Assembly: GCA_015066085.1 (NCBI GenBank)
Contig: SVPA01000007.1
Coordinates: forward strand, 1 to 64,000
Length of the DNA stretch: 64,000 nt
Reading direction: 5' to 3'
DNA from: Oscillospiraceae bacterium
GTDB taxonomy: Bacteria; Bacillota; Clostridia; Oscillospirales; Acutalibacteraceae
Positions 20,442 through 29,461 of the stretch are shown here, one piece after another (position 1 is the first letter of the stretch; each line of letters starts with the position of its first letter). Position numbers and translations under genes: made by a program. The notes beneath the pieces are model-generated. The model made no database searches. It saw only the letters and a program-made list of their open reading frames with translations, and was not told the origin of the DNA.

Positions 20442-20714
20442 GTGAAACAAATGACAGCAGAACAAAAGCAGGCTATTATCGCCGAGTACGCTACCCACGA
20501 GGGCGACACCGGTTCTCCCGAAGTTCAGATTGCGCTTCTTACTACCCGCATCAACGAACTTACCGAGCACCTTAAGGTTCACAAAAAGGACCATCACTCC
20601 CGTAGAGGTCTTCTTAAAATGGTTGGTCACAGACGTAACCTTCTCGCTTACCTTACCAAGGTAGATATCGAGCGTTACCGTGCAATCATTAAGCGTCTTG
20701 GAATCCGTAAGTAA
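20442..20714 (+). CDS. rpsO: 30S ribosomal protein S15
   Basis: [50 protein letters not shown]. Confidence 0.98.
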   Translation: MKQMTAEQKQAIIAEYATHEGDTGSPEVQIALLTTRINELTEHLKVHKKDHHSRRGLLKMVGHRRNLLAYLTKVDIERYRAIIKRLGIRK

Positions 20715-20718
20715 TTAG

Positions 20719-21000
20719 CGGATTGAGCCTTGGCAAGAGAAAATAGGTTTTGGACGACAAAATTTTTACAACACTTGCCCCAAAAGCCTTAAAACACCTA
20801 TGTGTTTTTGCATTTTTGTGGCGGCGTCTTGTTTCAATTTTGTTCGTACAAAACTGCGACGCACCTAAAAACTAACAAATTTTTTGTTAGAAGGTGCACG
20901 AAGAACGCAAACTATACGCGGTATGTTGCGTTCTGAGGGCGTTTTATAACGGAATAATTTGTAGTTTTTAGGCTGTTTCATCTTGCCAAGGCTCAATCCG
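20719..21000. repeat. Structured intergenic element with 19-bp perfect terminal inverted repeats between rpsO and pnp
   Basis: cggattgagccttggcaag (20719-20737) / cttgccaaggctcaatccg (20982-21000) plus internal hairpins. Confidence 0.85.
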
Positions 21001-21003
21001 AAG

Positions 21004-21045
21004 GCAGACCGCGAGGAAACTCGTGGTCTGCTTGATTATTTTTTA
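21004..21045 (+). terminator. Terminator/attenuator upstream of pnp
   Basis: gcagaccgcgag gaaa ctcgtggtctgc then cttgattatttttt. Confidence 0.75.
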
Positions 21046-21155
21046 AACAATGGGTTGCTAGGCGTAAAGCGGTAAATCGAGGGTCAAAAGTTTTTGGCTT
21101 TGGATTTATTGCTTAACCTTAGCACCCCGAAAATTAAATTTTTGGAGGTAAAAAT

Positions 21156-23327
21156 ATGTTTGAAAATTTCAGAGTTTTTGAAACCGAATTTGCCGGCCGT
21201 CCTTTAAAGGTTGAAACCGGTAAAATGGGCCAACTTGCAAACGGCTCTTGCCTTATTCGCTACGGCGAAACAAGCGTTTTCTGCGCCGCAACCGCTTCGG
21301 CAAAGCCCCGTGACGGAATTGATTTTCTTCCCCTTTCTGTAGATTTTGAGGAAAAACTCTATTCCGTAGGCCGTATTCCCGGCTCTTTCACTCGCCGTGA
21401 GGGTAAACCTTCCGATAAGGCTATTCTCGCTTCCCGTGTAATCGACCGACCCGTTCGTCCTCTCTTCCCCAAGGATATGAGAAACGACGTGTCCCTTGTT
21501 TGTACCGTTATGTCGGTTGACCCCGACTGCTCCCCCGAAATTACCGCTATGATTGGCGCTTCAATTGCCCTTTCTATTTCGGATATTCCTTGGGAGGGCC
21601 CCATTTCGGGTATTTCGGTTGGTCTTGTTGAGGGCAAAATCGTTCTTAACCCCACCGCTGAAGAGCAGGCTAAGAACGACCTTCAGTTAACCGTTTCCTC
21701 TACCTCTGACCTCGTTGCTATGATTGAGGCAGGCGCTAATCAGGTTCCCGATGATGTTATGTTCGACGCTATTATGACCGGACACAAAGAAAACCAGAAA
21801 ATCGTTGAGTTTATCAACTCAATAGTTGCCGAAATCGGTAAAGAAAAATTCACTTTCGAATCTTCTAACCCCGACACCGAAATGTTCGAGGCTATTAAAG
21901 AGTTCGCTATCGACGATGTAAAATATGCTCTTGATACCGACGATAAAACCGTTCGTGACGAGAGAATGCTCCCCATTTACGACAAAGTTCACGCAAAGTT
22001 CGACGAAATTTATCCCGAACAGGAAATGAAAATCGACGACTGTATGTACAAACTTCAAAAGTTTGTTGTACGCCGTTGGCTTTTAGACGAAGGCAAGCGT
22101 GTTGACGGCCGTGGTATCGACGATATCCGTCCTCTCCATAGCGAAGTAGGTCTTCTTCCCCGTGTTCACGGCTCGGGTCTTTTCTCCCGTGGACAAACCC
22201 AGGTTTTAACCATTGCAACCTTAGGTTCTATCCGTGACAGCCAACTTTTAGACGGAATCGACAACGAGACCGAAAAGAGATATATTCACCACTACAATAT
22301 GCCTTCCTACTCGGTAGGCGAAACCAAACCCTCAAGAGGCCCCGGTCGTCGTGAGGTTGGTCACGGCGCTCTTGCAGAACGCGCACTTGTTCCCGTAATC
22401 CCCTCTGCCGAAGAGTTCCCCTATACTATCCGCCTTGTTTCCGAAGTATTATCTTCTAACGGTTCTACCTCCCAGGGCTCTATCTGCGGTTCTACCCTTG
22501 CCCTTATGGATGCAGGTGTTCCGATTAAAGCCCCCGTTGCAGGTATTTCCTGCGGTCTTATTACCGAGGGCGACCGTTGGATGACTATGGTTGACATTCA
22601 GGGTCTTGAAGACTTCCACGGCGATATGGACTTCAAGGTTGCAGGAACCAAAGACGGTATTACCGCTATTCAGATGGATTTAAAGGTTCACGGCCTTACC
22701 CCCGAAATCATTAAAGAGGCTCTCGCAAAGACCCACAAAGCAAGACTTCATATTCTTGACGAAGTAATGCTCAAGGCTATTGCCGAGCCCAGAGCCGAAG
22801 TCAGCAAATACGCTCCTAAGATGATTTCTACCACCATTCATCCCGACAAAATCCGCGAGGTTATCGGTTCGGGCGGAAAGGTTATTCAGAAAATTCAAGC
22901 CGACTGTGAATGTAAGATTGATATCGACGACGACGGAAAGGTATTTATTACCGCTATTGATGCCGAAAAGGCTCAGCGCGCTCTTATGATTGTTGAGACA
23001 ATCGCTAACGACCCCGAAATCGGCGCTATCTACCGTGGTAAAGTTACCCGCCTTATGACCTTTGGCGCTTTTGTTGAAATCGCTCCCGGTAAAGAAGGTC
23101 TTGTTCACATCAGCAAACTCGATGTTAAGAGAACCGAAAAGGTTGAAGATGTTGTAGCCGTTGGCGACGAAATTATCGTTAAGGTTGTAGAAATCGACGA
23201 CCAGGGCAGAATCAACCTCTCCCGCAGAGATGCTCTTGTTGAAATCGAGGGCGCAGTTGTTGAAGACGACGGCGAAGAGGAAAGAAAACCCAGAAAACCC
23301 CGTCAAGGCTTCCGTAACAAACGATAA
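21156..23327 (+). CDS. pnp: Polyribonucleotide nucleotidyltransferase (PNPase)
   Basis: Two RNase PH domains, KH (IREVIGSGGKVIQKI) and S1 domain. Confidence 0.98.
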   Translation: MFENFRVFETEFAGRPLKVETGKMGQLANGSCLIRYGETSVFCAATASAKPRDGIDFLPLSVDFEEKLYSVGRIPGSFTRREGKPSDKAILASRVIDRPVRPLFPKDMRNDVSLVCTVMSVDPDCSPEITAMIGASIALSISDIPWEGPISGISVGLVEGKIVLNPTAEEQAKNDLQLTVSSTSDLVAMIEAGANQVPDDVMFDAIMTGHKENQKIVEFINSIVAEIGKEKFTFESSNPDTEMFEAIKEFAIDDVKYALDTDDKTVRDERMLPIYDKVHAKFDEIYPEQEMKIDDCMYKLQKFVVRRWLLDEGKRVDGRGIDDIRPLHSEVGLLPRVHGSGLFSRGQTQVLTIATLGSIRDSQLLDGIDNETEKRYIHHYNMPSYSVGETKPSRGPGRREVGHGALAERALVPVIPSAEEFPYTIRLVSEVLSSNGSTSQGSICGSTLALMDAGVPIKAPVAGISCGLITEGDRWMTMVDIQGLEDFHGDMDFKVAGTKDGITAIQMDLKVHGLTPEIIKEALAKTHKARLHILDEVMLKAIAEPRAEVSKYAPKMISTTIHPDKIREVIGSGGKVIQKIQADCECKIDIDDDGKVFITAIDAEKAQRALMIVETIANDPEIGAIYRGKVTRLMTFGAFVEIAPGKEGLVHISKLDVKRTEKVEDVVAVGDEIIVKVVEIDDQGRINLSRRDALVEIEGAVVEDDGEEERKPRKPRQGFRNKR

Positions 23328-23370
23328 CTTAAAAAAAGAGTAGCGTAAGCGGCGCAATTCTAGAAATAAA

Positions 23371-23399
23371 AAAAGAGCCTTTCGGCTCTTTTTATTTTT
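23371..23399. terminator. Bidirectional terminator between pnp and the minus-strand small ORF
   Basis: aaaagagcc tttc ggctctttttattttt. Confidence 0.75.
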
Positions 23400-23556
23400 C
23401 CATAAGTTTAATGTTTTCCGCTTTTTCTGCTCTTTCTTCCTCTTCAGAAGAAAGAATATAAAGTTCTTCACACGCCCGCTGTGCAGAAATAAGTTCATTT
23501 ATTGCCTTTTCAGTAGCATCAAGCAAGGTTAAATACATTTGTTTATAATCTGCCAT
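23392..23556 (-). CDS. 54-aa hypothetical protein, copy 1 of a duplicated pair
   Basis: MADYKQMYLTLLDATEKAINELISAQRACEELYILSSEEEERAEKAENIKLMEK; near-identical to 24111-24275; divergent from an XRE gene. Confidence 0.65.
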   Translation of the reverse strand: MADYKQMYLTLLDATEKAINELISAQRACEELYILSSEEEERAEKAENIKLMEK

Positions 23557-23638
23557 AAATTTCACCCCTTGTAAATTATAGGTCAATTTCACCCTAATGT
23601 CAATAGGTCAAACGGCCATAATATTAGTGGGTGATATT

Positions 23639-23863
23639 ATGAGTAGATTAAAAGATTTAAGGTTAGAACGCGGATATACTCAAATTAAAATGCAAATGCT
23701 TACAGGCATTGACCAAAGCGATTATTCTAAAATCGAAAACGGGAAAAGATATTTAAGTTTTGAACAATGTATCAAAGTTGCCGATGCACTAGAAACCAGT
23801 ATGGACTATTTGGCAGGAAGAACCGACAAAAAAGAACCCTACCCGAAAGCAATAATGAAATAA
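23639..23863 (+). CDS. XRE-family HTH transcriptional regulator
   Basis: MSRLKDLRLERGYTQIKMQMLTGIDQSDYSKIENGKRYLSFEQCIKVADALETSMDYLAGRTD. Confidence 0.85.
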   Translation: MSRLKDLRLERGYTQIKMQMLTGIDQSDYSKIENGKRYLSFEQCIKVADALETSMDYLAGRTDKKEPYPKAIMK

Positions 23864-23874
23864 AAATAGAACTT

Positions 23875-24070
23875 GTAGGGCGCGTTCGTCCTCGACGCGC
23901 CGTTACAAAATTAAGTTGCATATAGAACAGACGGCTACACAGGGTTTGCCTCATAGCCGTTTTGTTTTTTGTTGTTTTAAAATTCGCTCGGCGCGTCGAG
24001 ACGTCGCGCCCTACATCAGTTGTTGCTTTTTCTTTTACTCGCTCGGCGCGTCGAGGACGTCGCGCCCTAC
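23875..24070. repeat. Cluster of three GTAGGGCGCG/CGGCGCGTCGAG-type palindromic repeat units with an internal hairpin
   Basis: Units at 23875-23902, 23989-24014, 24044-24070; internal acggctacacagggtttgcctcatagccgt. Confidence 0.85.
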
Positions 24071-24110
24071 GATACGGCGCAATTCTAAAAAAAGAGCCTT
24101 TCGGCTCTTT

Positions 24111-24275
24111 TTATTTTTCCACAAGTTTAATATTTTCCGCTTTTTCTGCTCTTTCTTCCTCTTCAGAAGAAAGAATATAAAGTTCTTCACACGCCCGCTG
24201 TGCCGAAATAAGTTCATTTATTGCCTTTTCAGTAGCATCAAGCAAGGTTAAATACATTTGTTTATAATCTGCCAT
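24111..24275 (-). CDS. 54-aa hypothetical protein, copy 2 of the duplicated pair
   Basis: Own translation: same as copy 1 except ...IKLVEK at the C-terminus; below the ORF-track length cutoff. Confidence 0.65.
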   Translation of the reverse strand: MADYKQMYLTLLDATEKAINELISAQRACEELYILSSEEEERAEKAENIKLVEK

Positions 24276-24391
24276 AAAAAACACCCCTTTTTCCTTATAT
24301 TATGTTTATATTATATAATGTAAAAGTCTATATGTAAAGCGTTTTTTGGAGATACTATCTAATAAAAAGATAAGTTATGAGGTAGTATGTT

Positions 24392-24595
24392 ATGATAAGA
24401 TTAAGGGTGTTAGAAATTTTAAAGGAAAAGGGCAAAACAAAATATTGGCTTTATAAACAACTTGGTATGAGTTATCAAAATTTCAGTAAAATGATTAACA
24501 ATCAAACTAAATCTATAAGATACGAAAATATAGAAACTATGTGTCTTTTGTTTGATTGCACACCAAACGATTTATTTGAGATAACCGAAGAATAA
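24392..24595 (+). CDS. Small XRE-family HTH regulator (YozG-like)
   Basis: MIRLRVLEILKEKGKTKYWLYKQLGMSYQNFSKMINNQTKSIRYENIETMCLLFDCTPNDLFEI. Confidence 0.85.
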   Translation: MIRLRVLEILKEKGKTKYWLYKQLGMSYQNFSKMINNQTKSIRYENIETMCLLFDCTPNDLFEITEE

Positions 24596-24610
24596 AAAAG
24601 GGTAAAAACA

Positions 24611-24640
24611 AAAAAGAGCCTTTCGGCTCTTTTTATTTTT
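24611..24640. terminator. Bidirectional terminator
   Basis: aaaaagagcc tttc ggctctttttattttt between convergent genes. Confidence 0.75.
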
Positions 24641-25334
24641 CCAAATACTCGCAGAGTTCGGCGAGGGTTCCTTTTTTCGTTTCTGGCGATTCGCCTTCTT
24701 CTATAAGACAGTCGGTTACAAGATAGGTGTCCATTCCTATTTGCTGCGCCGCCCAAATATCTTCCTTTGTGTTGTTTCCAACCATAAGACATTTTTGGGG
24801 GTCAAGCCCTAACTTTTCGCAAATTTCCGTATAATACTTTGGGTTTGGTTTGCAGTAGCGGGAATTATCATAGTCGGTAACAAGGTCGAACTGCTCGGGC
24901 GAAAGGTTGCCCCAAGAGAGCCGAGCCTCGATAGCAACGCCGGGGAAAAACGGGTTTGTTGCAACAACAACCTTTTCGGCCCTTTCCCTTGCAAGTTCAA
25001 CCGCCCGTTTTGAAAGAGGGGTCGGCTGTGTAAAGGCTTTCGCCTTATGAAAATCCCCTTTATAAAAGGCGTCAAAGGTAGGAATTTGGTCATAAACAAC
25101 TTGACCGAAAATATCGGAAAAAACCGCCCAGAAACGCTCGGAATTAGGTTTTGTGCCGTCGTTTCTGACCATTGCCTCAACCCCTTTCCACATAGCAGGA
25201 ATGAGATTATCTTTGGTGTATCCGAAATGGGCGGTTGCCTTTATCAAAAGACCGAAATAGCCTCTTGTAAACTCGTCATTATCCATTGGAACTAAAGTTC
25301 CGTCCATATCGAAAAGAATCGCCTGATATTTCAT
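24633..25334 (-). CDS. HAD family hydrolase
   Basis: LFDMDGTLVPMD (motif I), VVATNPFF (motif II), MVGNNTKEDIWAAQQIGM (motif IV). Confidence 0.92.
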   Translation of the reverse strand: MKYQAILFDMDGTLVPMDNDEFTRGYFGLLIKATAHFGYTKDNLIPAMWKGVEAMVRNDGTKPNSERFWAVFSDIFGQVVYDQIPTFDAFYKGDFHKAKAFTQPTPLSKRAVELARERAEKVVVATNPFFPGVAIEARLSWGNLSPEQFDLVTDYDNSRYCKPNPKYYTEICEKLGLDPQKCLMVGNNTKEDIWAAQQIGMDTYLVTDCLIEEGESPETKKGTLAELCEYLEK

Positions 25335-25338
25335 AAAA

Positions 25339-25938
25339 TCACCTTAATTTTTTTACAAAGAAGTAAACCGTGCGATTTATAATTGCAGAAGCAAAAAGGG
25401 TTACCGAGAACTCTACCAAAAAGTTTAAAGTAAGCGCAGCGGTTATAATCGACATAACAAGGTCGCTTCCAAGGGCAGTTCCCGAATAAAAGGTCATATA
25501 AAAACCTAAAAAGCCAAAGGTGTTTATTATAGGAACGACCGTTGCCGCAAGGGCGAACTTGAAAATTGACATTTTTCTGCCTTTTTCGAAAAGGAAGATA
25601 ACAAGTCCCGAAAGCAGTCCCGCCAAAATTCTCGGTACAAAGCAAGTTACCGTGTAATAAAAGGGGTTCTCGTTAAAGAGGGTTGCTGCCATCGGGTCAA
25701 TCATAAAACCGATTCCAAACGCCTGGAGAAAACTTGTTAGCCCAAAAACCGTGCCGAGCACAGCACCGCCCCACATTCCGCCACAGGCGGCACCAAGGGC
25801 TACGGGAATGGTCATAAGGGTAATTGAAAAGGCTCCGGTTGTGATATACCCGAGCGGAGTAAAGTTCATTACCGCCATTACCGCAATAAACAGACTTACA
25901 AGGGTTAATCTGAAGATGTTTTGTTTTTTGTTTTTCAT
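25339..25938 (-). CDS. ECF transporter S component (possibly pantothenate, by context)
   Basis: Multi-TM ECF-S-like protein (FTPLGYITTGAFSITLMTIPVALGAACGGMWGGAVLG) next to coaX. Confidence 0.8.
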   Translation of the reverse strand: MKNKKQNIFRLTLVSLFIAVMAVMNFTPLGYITTGAFSITLMTIPVALGAACGGMWGGAVLGTVFGLTSFLQAFGIGFMIDPMAATLFNENPFYYTVTCFVPRILAGLLSGLVIFLFEKGRKMSIFKFALAATVVPIINTFGFLGFYMTFYSGTALGSDLVMSIITAALTLNFLVEFSVTLFASAIINRTVYFFVKKLR

Positions 25939-26030
25939 AAAATTACCTCCGATACTGCCCACAAAGGGTGCAGTTCATATAAATAAGGAGGAGACCTCCT
26001 TATATGAAAAATGATGTTCGGCTTTGCCGT

Positions 26031-26795
26031 TTAATTGTTTTTCTCATAAATCAGACGAAGACCGTCGAGTAATAGGTTTTCGTTATAGATTATATCGTTT
26101 TTACAGTAGGATATAACCTCTCTCGAAAGGCCTCCCGTTGCAACAACCGTTGCCCTTTCGCCGAGTTCCTCTTCTATTCGGTCAATAAGGCCGTCGAGCA
26201 TTGCGGCGGTTCCGAGAACTATTCCCGACTGCATACAGTCGACCGTATTCTTTCCGATAACCGATTTGGGAGCCGTTATGCTGACCGAGGGCAGCGCCGC
26301 TGTCCCTTCGGCAAGGGCATTAAAGGTCATTCGCATTCCCGCACCGATTGTTCCGCCTAAAAAGGCTCCGTTTCTATCAAGCACAGAAAGTGTCGTTGCC
26401 GTTCCCATATCAATTATTATACAGGGAAGTGTATATTCATTCAGCGCCGCAACCGCACCTGTTACAAGGTCTGCACCGAGTTGAGCGGGGTTGTCAATCT
26501 TAATATTAAGCCCTGTTTTAACCCCGGGTCCGACCATAAGAGGCACAGTGTCGCAAAGAAACGCAACCGCCGAAGACACCGAAGCGCTAACCGAGGGAAC
26601 AACCGAAGAAATTATGCAGTCCTCGATTTTCGAAACATCTTCCCCGTGAAGCGAGAGAACATTCATCAAATCAACCGCATATTCGTCGGCAGTTTTCTCC
26701 TTGCTTGTCGCAAGACGGGCAGTTGTGCGAAGAACCTCTTGGTCAAAAACGCCAAGAGAAATGTTTGTGTTTCCAACATCAATAGCAAGTAACAT
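26031..26795 (-). CDS. coaX: Type III pantothenate kinase
   Basis: MLLAIDVGNTNISLGVF; DMGTATT; GGTIGAGMRM. Confidence 0.96.
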   Translation of the reverse strand: MLLAIDVGNTNISLGVFDQEVLRTTARLATSKEKTADEYAVDLMNVLSLHGEDVSKIEDCIISSVVPSVSASVSSAVAFLCDTVPLMVGPGVKTGLNIKIDNPAQLGADLVTGAVAALNEYTLPCIIIDMGTATTLSVLDRNGAFLGGTIGAGMRMTFNALAEGTAALPSVSITAPKSVIGKNTVDCMQSGIVLGTAAMLDGLIDRIEEELGERATVVATGGLSREVISYCKNDIIYNENLLLDGLRLIYEKNN

Positions 26796-26880
26796 ATAAT
26801 CACCTCAAAAGTTTATTTAGTAGGTGTAGCATATATATTATACACTTTTTTTAATAATAGTAAAGAAATTTATCTTTTGC

Positions 26881-26909
26881 TTGACTTTTGCTCGGCGGTC
26901 TGCTATAAT
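26881..26909 (+). promoter_or_regulatory. SigA-type promoter of the rpsF-ssb-rpsR operon
   Basis: ttgact - 17 nt - tataat. Confidence 0.75.
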
Positions 26910-26994
26910 ACTTTGGCTAATGTAAAATAGACTCATTAGTTCCTTGCTTCATAAAATTATGAGGCCATTTTAGTCCATAAGGAGGTGCAACGAA

Positions 26995-27276
26995 ATGACT
27001 AACAAATACGAGGCATGTATGATTTTTTCTGTAGCCGGCGGCGAAGAATCCGTTAACGGTCTTAAAGAAAAATTCGCTACTCTTATTGCCGAGAACGGTG
27101 CAGTCGAGAACGTTGACGAATGGGGTAAGCGTAAACTTGCCTATTTAATCAACGACGAGGCTGAAGGTTTCTATGTTTTCACTACCTTCACCGCTGCTCC
27201 CGAATTCCCTGCAGAACTCGAACGTGTTGCCGGAATCACCGAAGGTGTTCTTCGCATCATGATTACTAAAAAATAA
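26995..27276 (+). CDS. rpsF: 30S ribosomal protein S6
   Basis: NKYEACMIFS...; VDEWGKRKLAYLINDEAEGFYVFTTF. Confidence 0.97.
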   Translation: MTNKYEACMIFSVAGGEESVNGLKEKFATLIAENGAVENVDEWGKRKLAYLINDEAEGFYVFTTFTAAPEFPAELERVAGITEGVLRIMITKK

Positions 27277-27292
27277 TCGGAGGAAATGAAGA

Positions 27293-27718
27293 ATGTTTAA
27301 CCTTGTTGTTTTAACAGGAAGACTCACCGCAGACCCCGAACTTCGCTATACCGCGAACAATACTCCGGTAACTTCATTTTCTATTGCAGTTTCCCGCCGC
27401 TATAAAGCAGGGGAAGAGGCTCAAGCAGATTTTATCAATATCGTTGCTTGGCGCCAGACTGCAGAATTTGTTACCAAGTATTTCCAAAAAGGAAGCATGA
27501 TTGGCATCGAGGGTTCTATCCAGACCCGTCGCTATGTCGATAAAGAAACCGGCAAAAACCGTACCGCTTTCGAGGTTATCGCAAACAACGTTCAGTTTGT
27601 TGAATCCAAGCGTGACGGAAGCGCTGCTGCAAACGAAGCCCCCGCTTCTTTCTCTAACGCAGGTGCTAACGAGTTTACCGACCTCTCGGGCGAGGCCGAT
27701 GACGATATGCCGTTCTAA
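27293..27718 (+). CDS. ssb: Single-stranded DNA-binding protein
   Basis: OB-fold SSB; C-terminal DDDMPF tip. Confidence 0.97.
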   Translation: MFNLVVLTGRLTADPELRYTANNTPVTSFSIAVSRRYKAGEEAQADFINIVAWRQTAEFVTKYFQKGSMIGIEGSIQTRRYVDKETGKNRTAFEVIANNVQFVESKRDGSAAANEAPASFSNAGANEFTDLSGEADDDMPF

Positions 27719-27767
27719 TTTAAATTTAACTTTTTGCCTATAAATATCATAATAAGGAGGCGCCAAA

Positions 27768-28001
27768 ATGGAAGGAAGACCTATGCGCAGAAAGCCTCAC
27801 AGAAAAGTTTGCCACTTCTGTGTAGACAAAGTTGAGGTTATCGATTATAAAGATGTTGCTCGTCTTCGCAAGTTTGTTTCTGAACGTGCAAAGATTTTAC
27901 CCCGCCGTGCAACCGGCACCTGTGCTGCTCACCAGCGTGAACTCACTTCTGCTATTAAACGTGCACGTCAGGTAGCACTTTTACCCTATGTAAACGACTA
28001 A
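27768..28001 (+). CDS. rpsR: 30S ribosomal protein S18
   Basis: [50 protein letters not shown]. Confidence 0.98.
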   Translation: MEGRPMRRKPHRKVCHFCVDKVEVIDYKDVARLRKFVSERAKILPRRATGTCAAHQRELTSAIKRARQVALLPYVND

Positions 28002-28013
28002 TAGTTAAACTAA

Positions 28014-28043
28014 AACCCTTGCCAACGGCAAGGGTTTTTTTAT
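28014..28043 (+). terminator. Terminator after rpsR
   Basis: aacccttgcc aac ggcaagggttttttt. Confidence 0.8.
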
Positions 28044-28060
28044 AATTTCGGTAGCCTTAA

Positions 28061-28195
28061 GGGCGCGTTCGTCCCCGACGCGCCGAGCAAACTTTAAAAT
28101 ATAAAAAGTAAAACGGCTATGCAATAAACTATGCGTAGCCGTTTGTTTAATACAAATTCAAAACTTGTAACGGCGCGTCGGGGACGAACGCGCCC
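28061..28195. repeat. MITE/REP-like element with 25-bp perfect inverted ends and an internal hairpin
   Basis: gggcgcgttcgtccccgacgcgccg / cggcgcgtcggggacgaacgcgccc; internal aaacggcta...tagccgttt (28111-28144). Confidence 0.85.
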
Positions 28196-28204
28196 TACTT
28201 TTAA

Positions 28205-29233
28205 TTATTCGATAGTAACGGTTCCGTCTACTATGCAAACATAGGATTTGCCCTGATTTACGGTAAGAGTTTGTCCGTCGGCGGTAGTAAACTTAAAGTT
28301 GTCTTTTGCCTGTCCTTTGCTCCATTTAATTTCGGTAGCACCGCCTGCCGAAATATAGTAGCCGGTTCCTGAGGAAAGGTCAACCTTTTGATGATAGTTG
28401 TCGGGGTAGTTAGAAATATTGGTTCTAAGAACAAAAACATTTGTAAAGAGTTCTTCTTCGCCTGTACCGTAATCTATAAAGGGAGTATCTTTTTTTGCAC
28501 GGGCATAATTCTTGTGATATGTATCATAGAAAAACTGGGTTGTACTTGTTGTACTAAACTTAACGGTAACCTTATTTGCAAGGGTTGTTCCTGCCGAAAC
28601 TTTATCTTCACTCTCGCTGAAAGAGAGCCACGCTTTGTCTGTTCCCTCGGTTTTAAGTTTTTTGTCTTTAATAAGTTGGTCAACACGGTCGCCAGAGGTG
28701 TAAAGGCGGTGTTCATAAGAAAGACCGTTCTTTTCACGGTTGCAGTATTTTGAACTTGCTATTTCGGTATATGTAACTCCAACGCTTCTTACAACAGGTC
28801 GGCAATAAACCTCGTCCATTCCGTGATAGAAAAGAAGAGCGTCCATTCCGCAAGCGATTTCTGCAAAGGGAACTCGAAGACTTCGGAGCGTACCTATTTT
28901 ACCAACCTTTGATACATCGGAGAAAACGGCTAAGAGTCTTGTAATTCCACCCTCAACCTCGGTTTCAAAAACAACATCTGCCTTTGAAATTCCCGACTGA
29001 ACCTTTTGTGCAACACTAATGTTGTTTATCATAATTGCAACGGGGCGTTTTGCCGGCGATTCAAGATTTACCTCTCCTGTCAGCGTATTAAGATATCTAA
29101 CAGGCTCTACTTCTTCTTGTGTGTCTGACGAAGTTATAGGCTCGTCTACGGTAGGGTTATCACTTGCACATCCAACAAGCGAAAAAACTAAAACACCTGC
29201 CAAAAGTAATGCAATAAGTTTTTTAGCGTTCAT
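28205..29233 (-). CDS. DUF3048 domain-containing lipoprotein (YerB-like)
   Basis: Lipobox VFSLVGCAS; RPVAIMINNISVAQKVQSGISKADVVFETEVEGGITRLLAVF typical of YerB/DUF3048. Confidence 0.9.
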   Translation of the reverse strand: MNAKKLIALLLAGVLVFSLVGCASDNPTVDEPITSSDTQEEVEPVRYLNTLTGEVNLESPAKRPVAIMINNISVAQKVQSGISKADVVFETEVEGGITRLLAVFSDVSKVGKIGTLRSLRVPFAEIACGMDALLFYHGMDEVYCRPVVRSVGVTYTEIASSKYCNREKNGLSYEHRLYTSGDRVDQLIKDKKLKTEGTDKAWLSFSESEDKVSAGTTLANKVTVKFSTTSTTQFFYDTYHKNYARAKKDTPFIDYGTGEEELFTNVFVLRTNISNYPDNYHQKVDLSSGTGYYISAGGATEIKWSKGQAKDNFKFTTADGQTLTVNQGKSYVCIVDGTVTIE

Positions 29234-29384
29234 AAAAGGTCTCCTCAATAAACAAAATTTGACAAAATAAGTATATAACATTTTTTAAATATATTCAACT
29301 GGAAATATTTTTTTAATAAAATAAAAAATAATACTTGAAATTTTTTAAACTGTGTGTTATTATACTATGGCACTATTCGTGTAC

Positions 29385-29461
29385 GCGCTGATAGCTCAGC
29401 TGGATAGAGCGTCTGGCTACGGACCAGAAGGTCGGGTGTTCGAATCATCTTCAGCGCGCCA
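29385..29461 (+). tRNA. tRNA-Arg(ACG)
   Basis: GCGCTGA/TCAGCGC acceptor, anticodon loop CTACGGA, T-loop ttcgaat, encoded CCA. Confidence 0.95.

Noticed and set aside
22680-23498. 272-aa minus-strand ORF overlapping the pnp 3' end and small ORF
   Set aside because: Mostly antisense to the conserved KH/S1 part of PNPase; its N-terminus (MNLFLHSGRVKNFIFFLLKRKKEQ) is just an alternate frame of the 54-aa gene.
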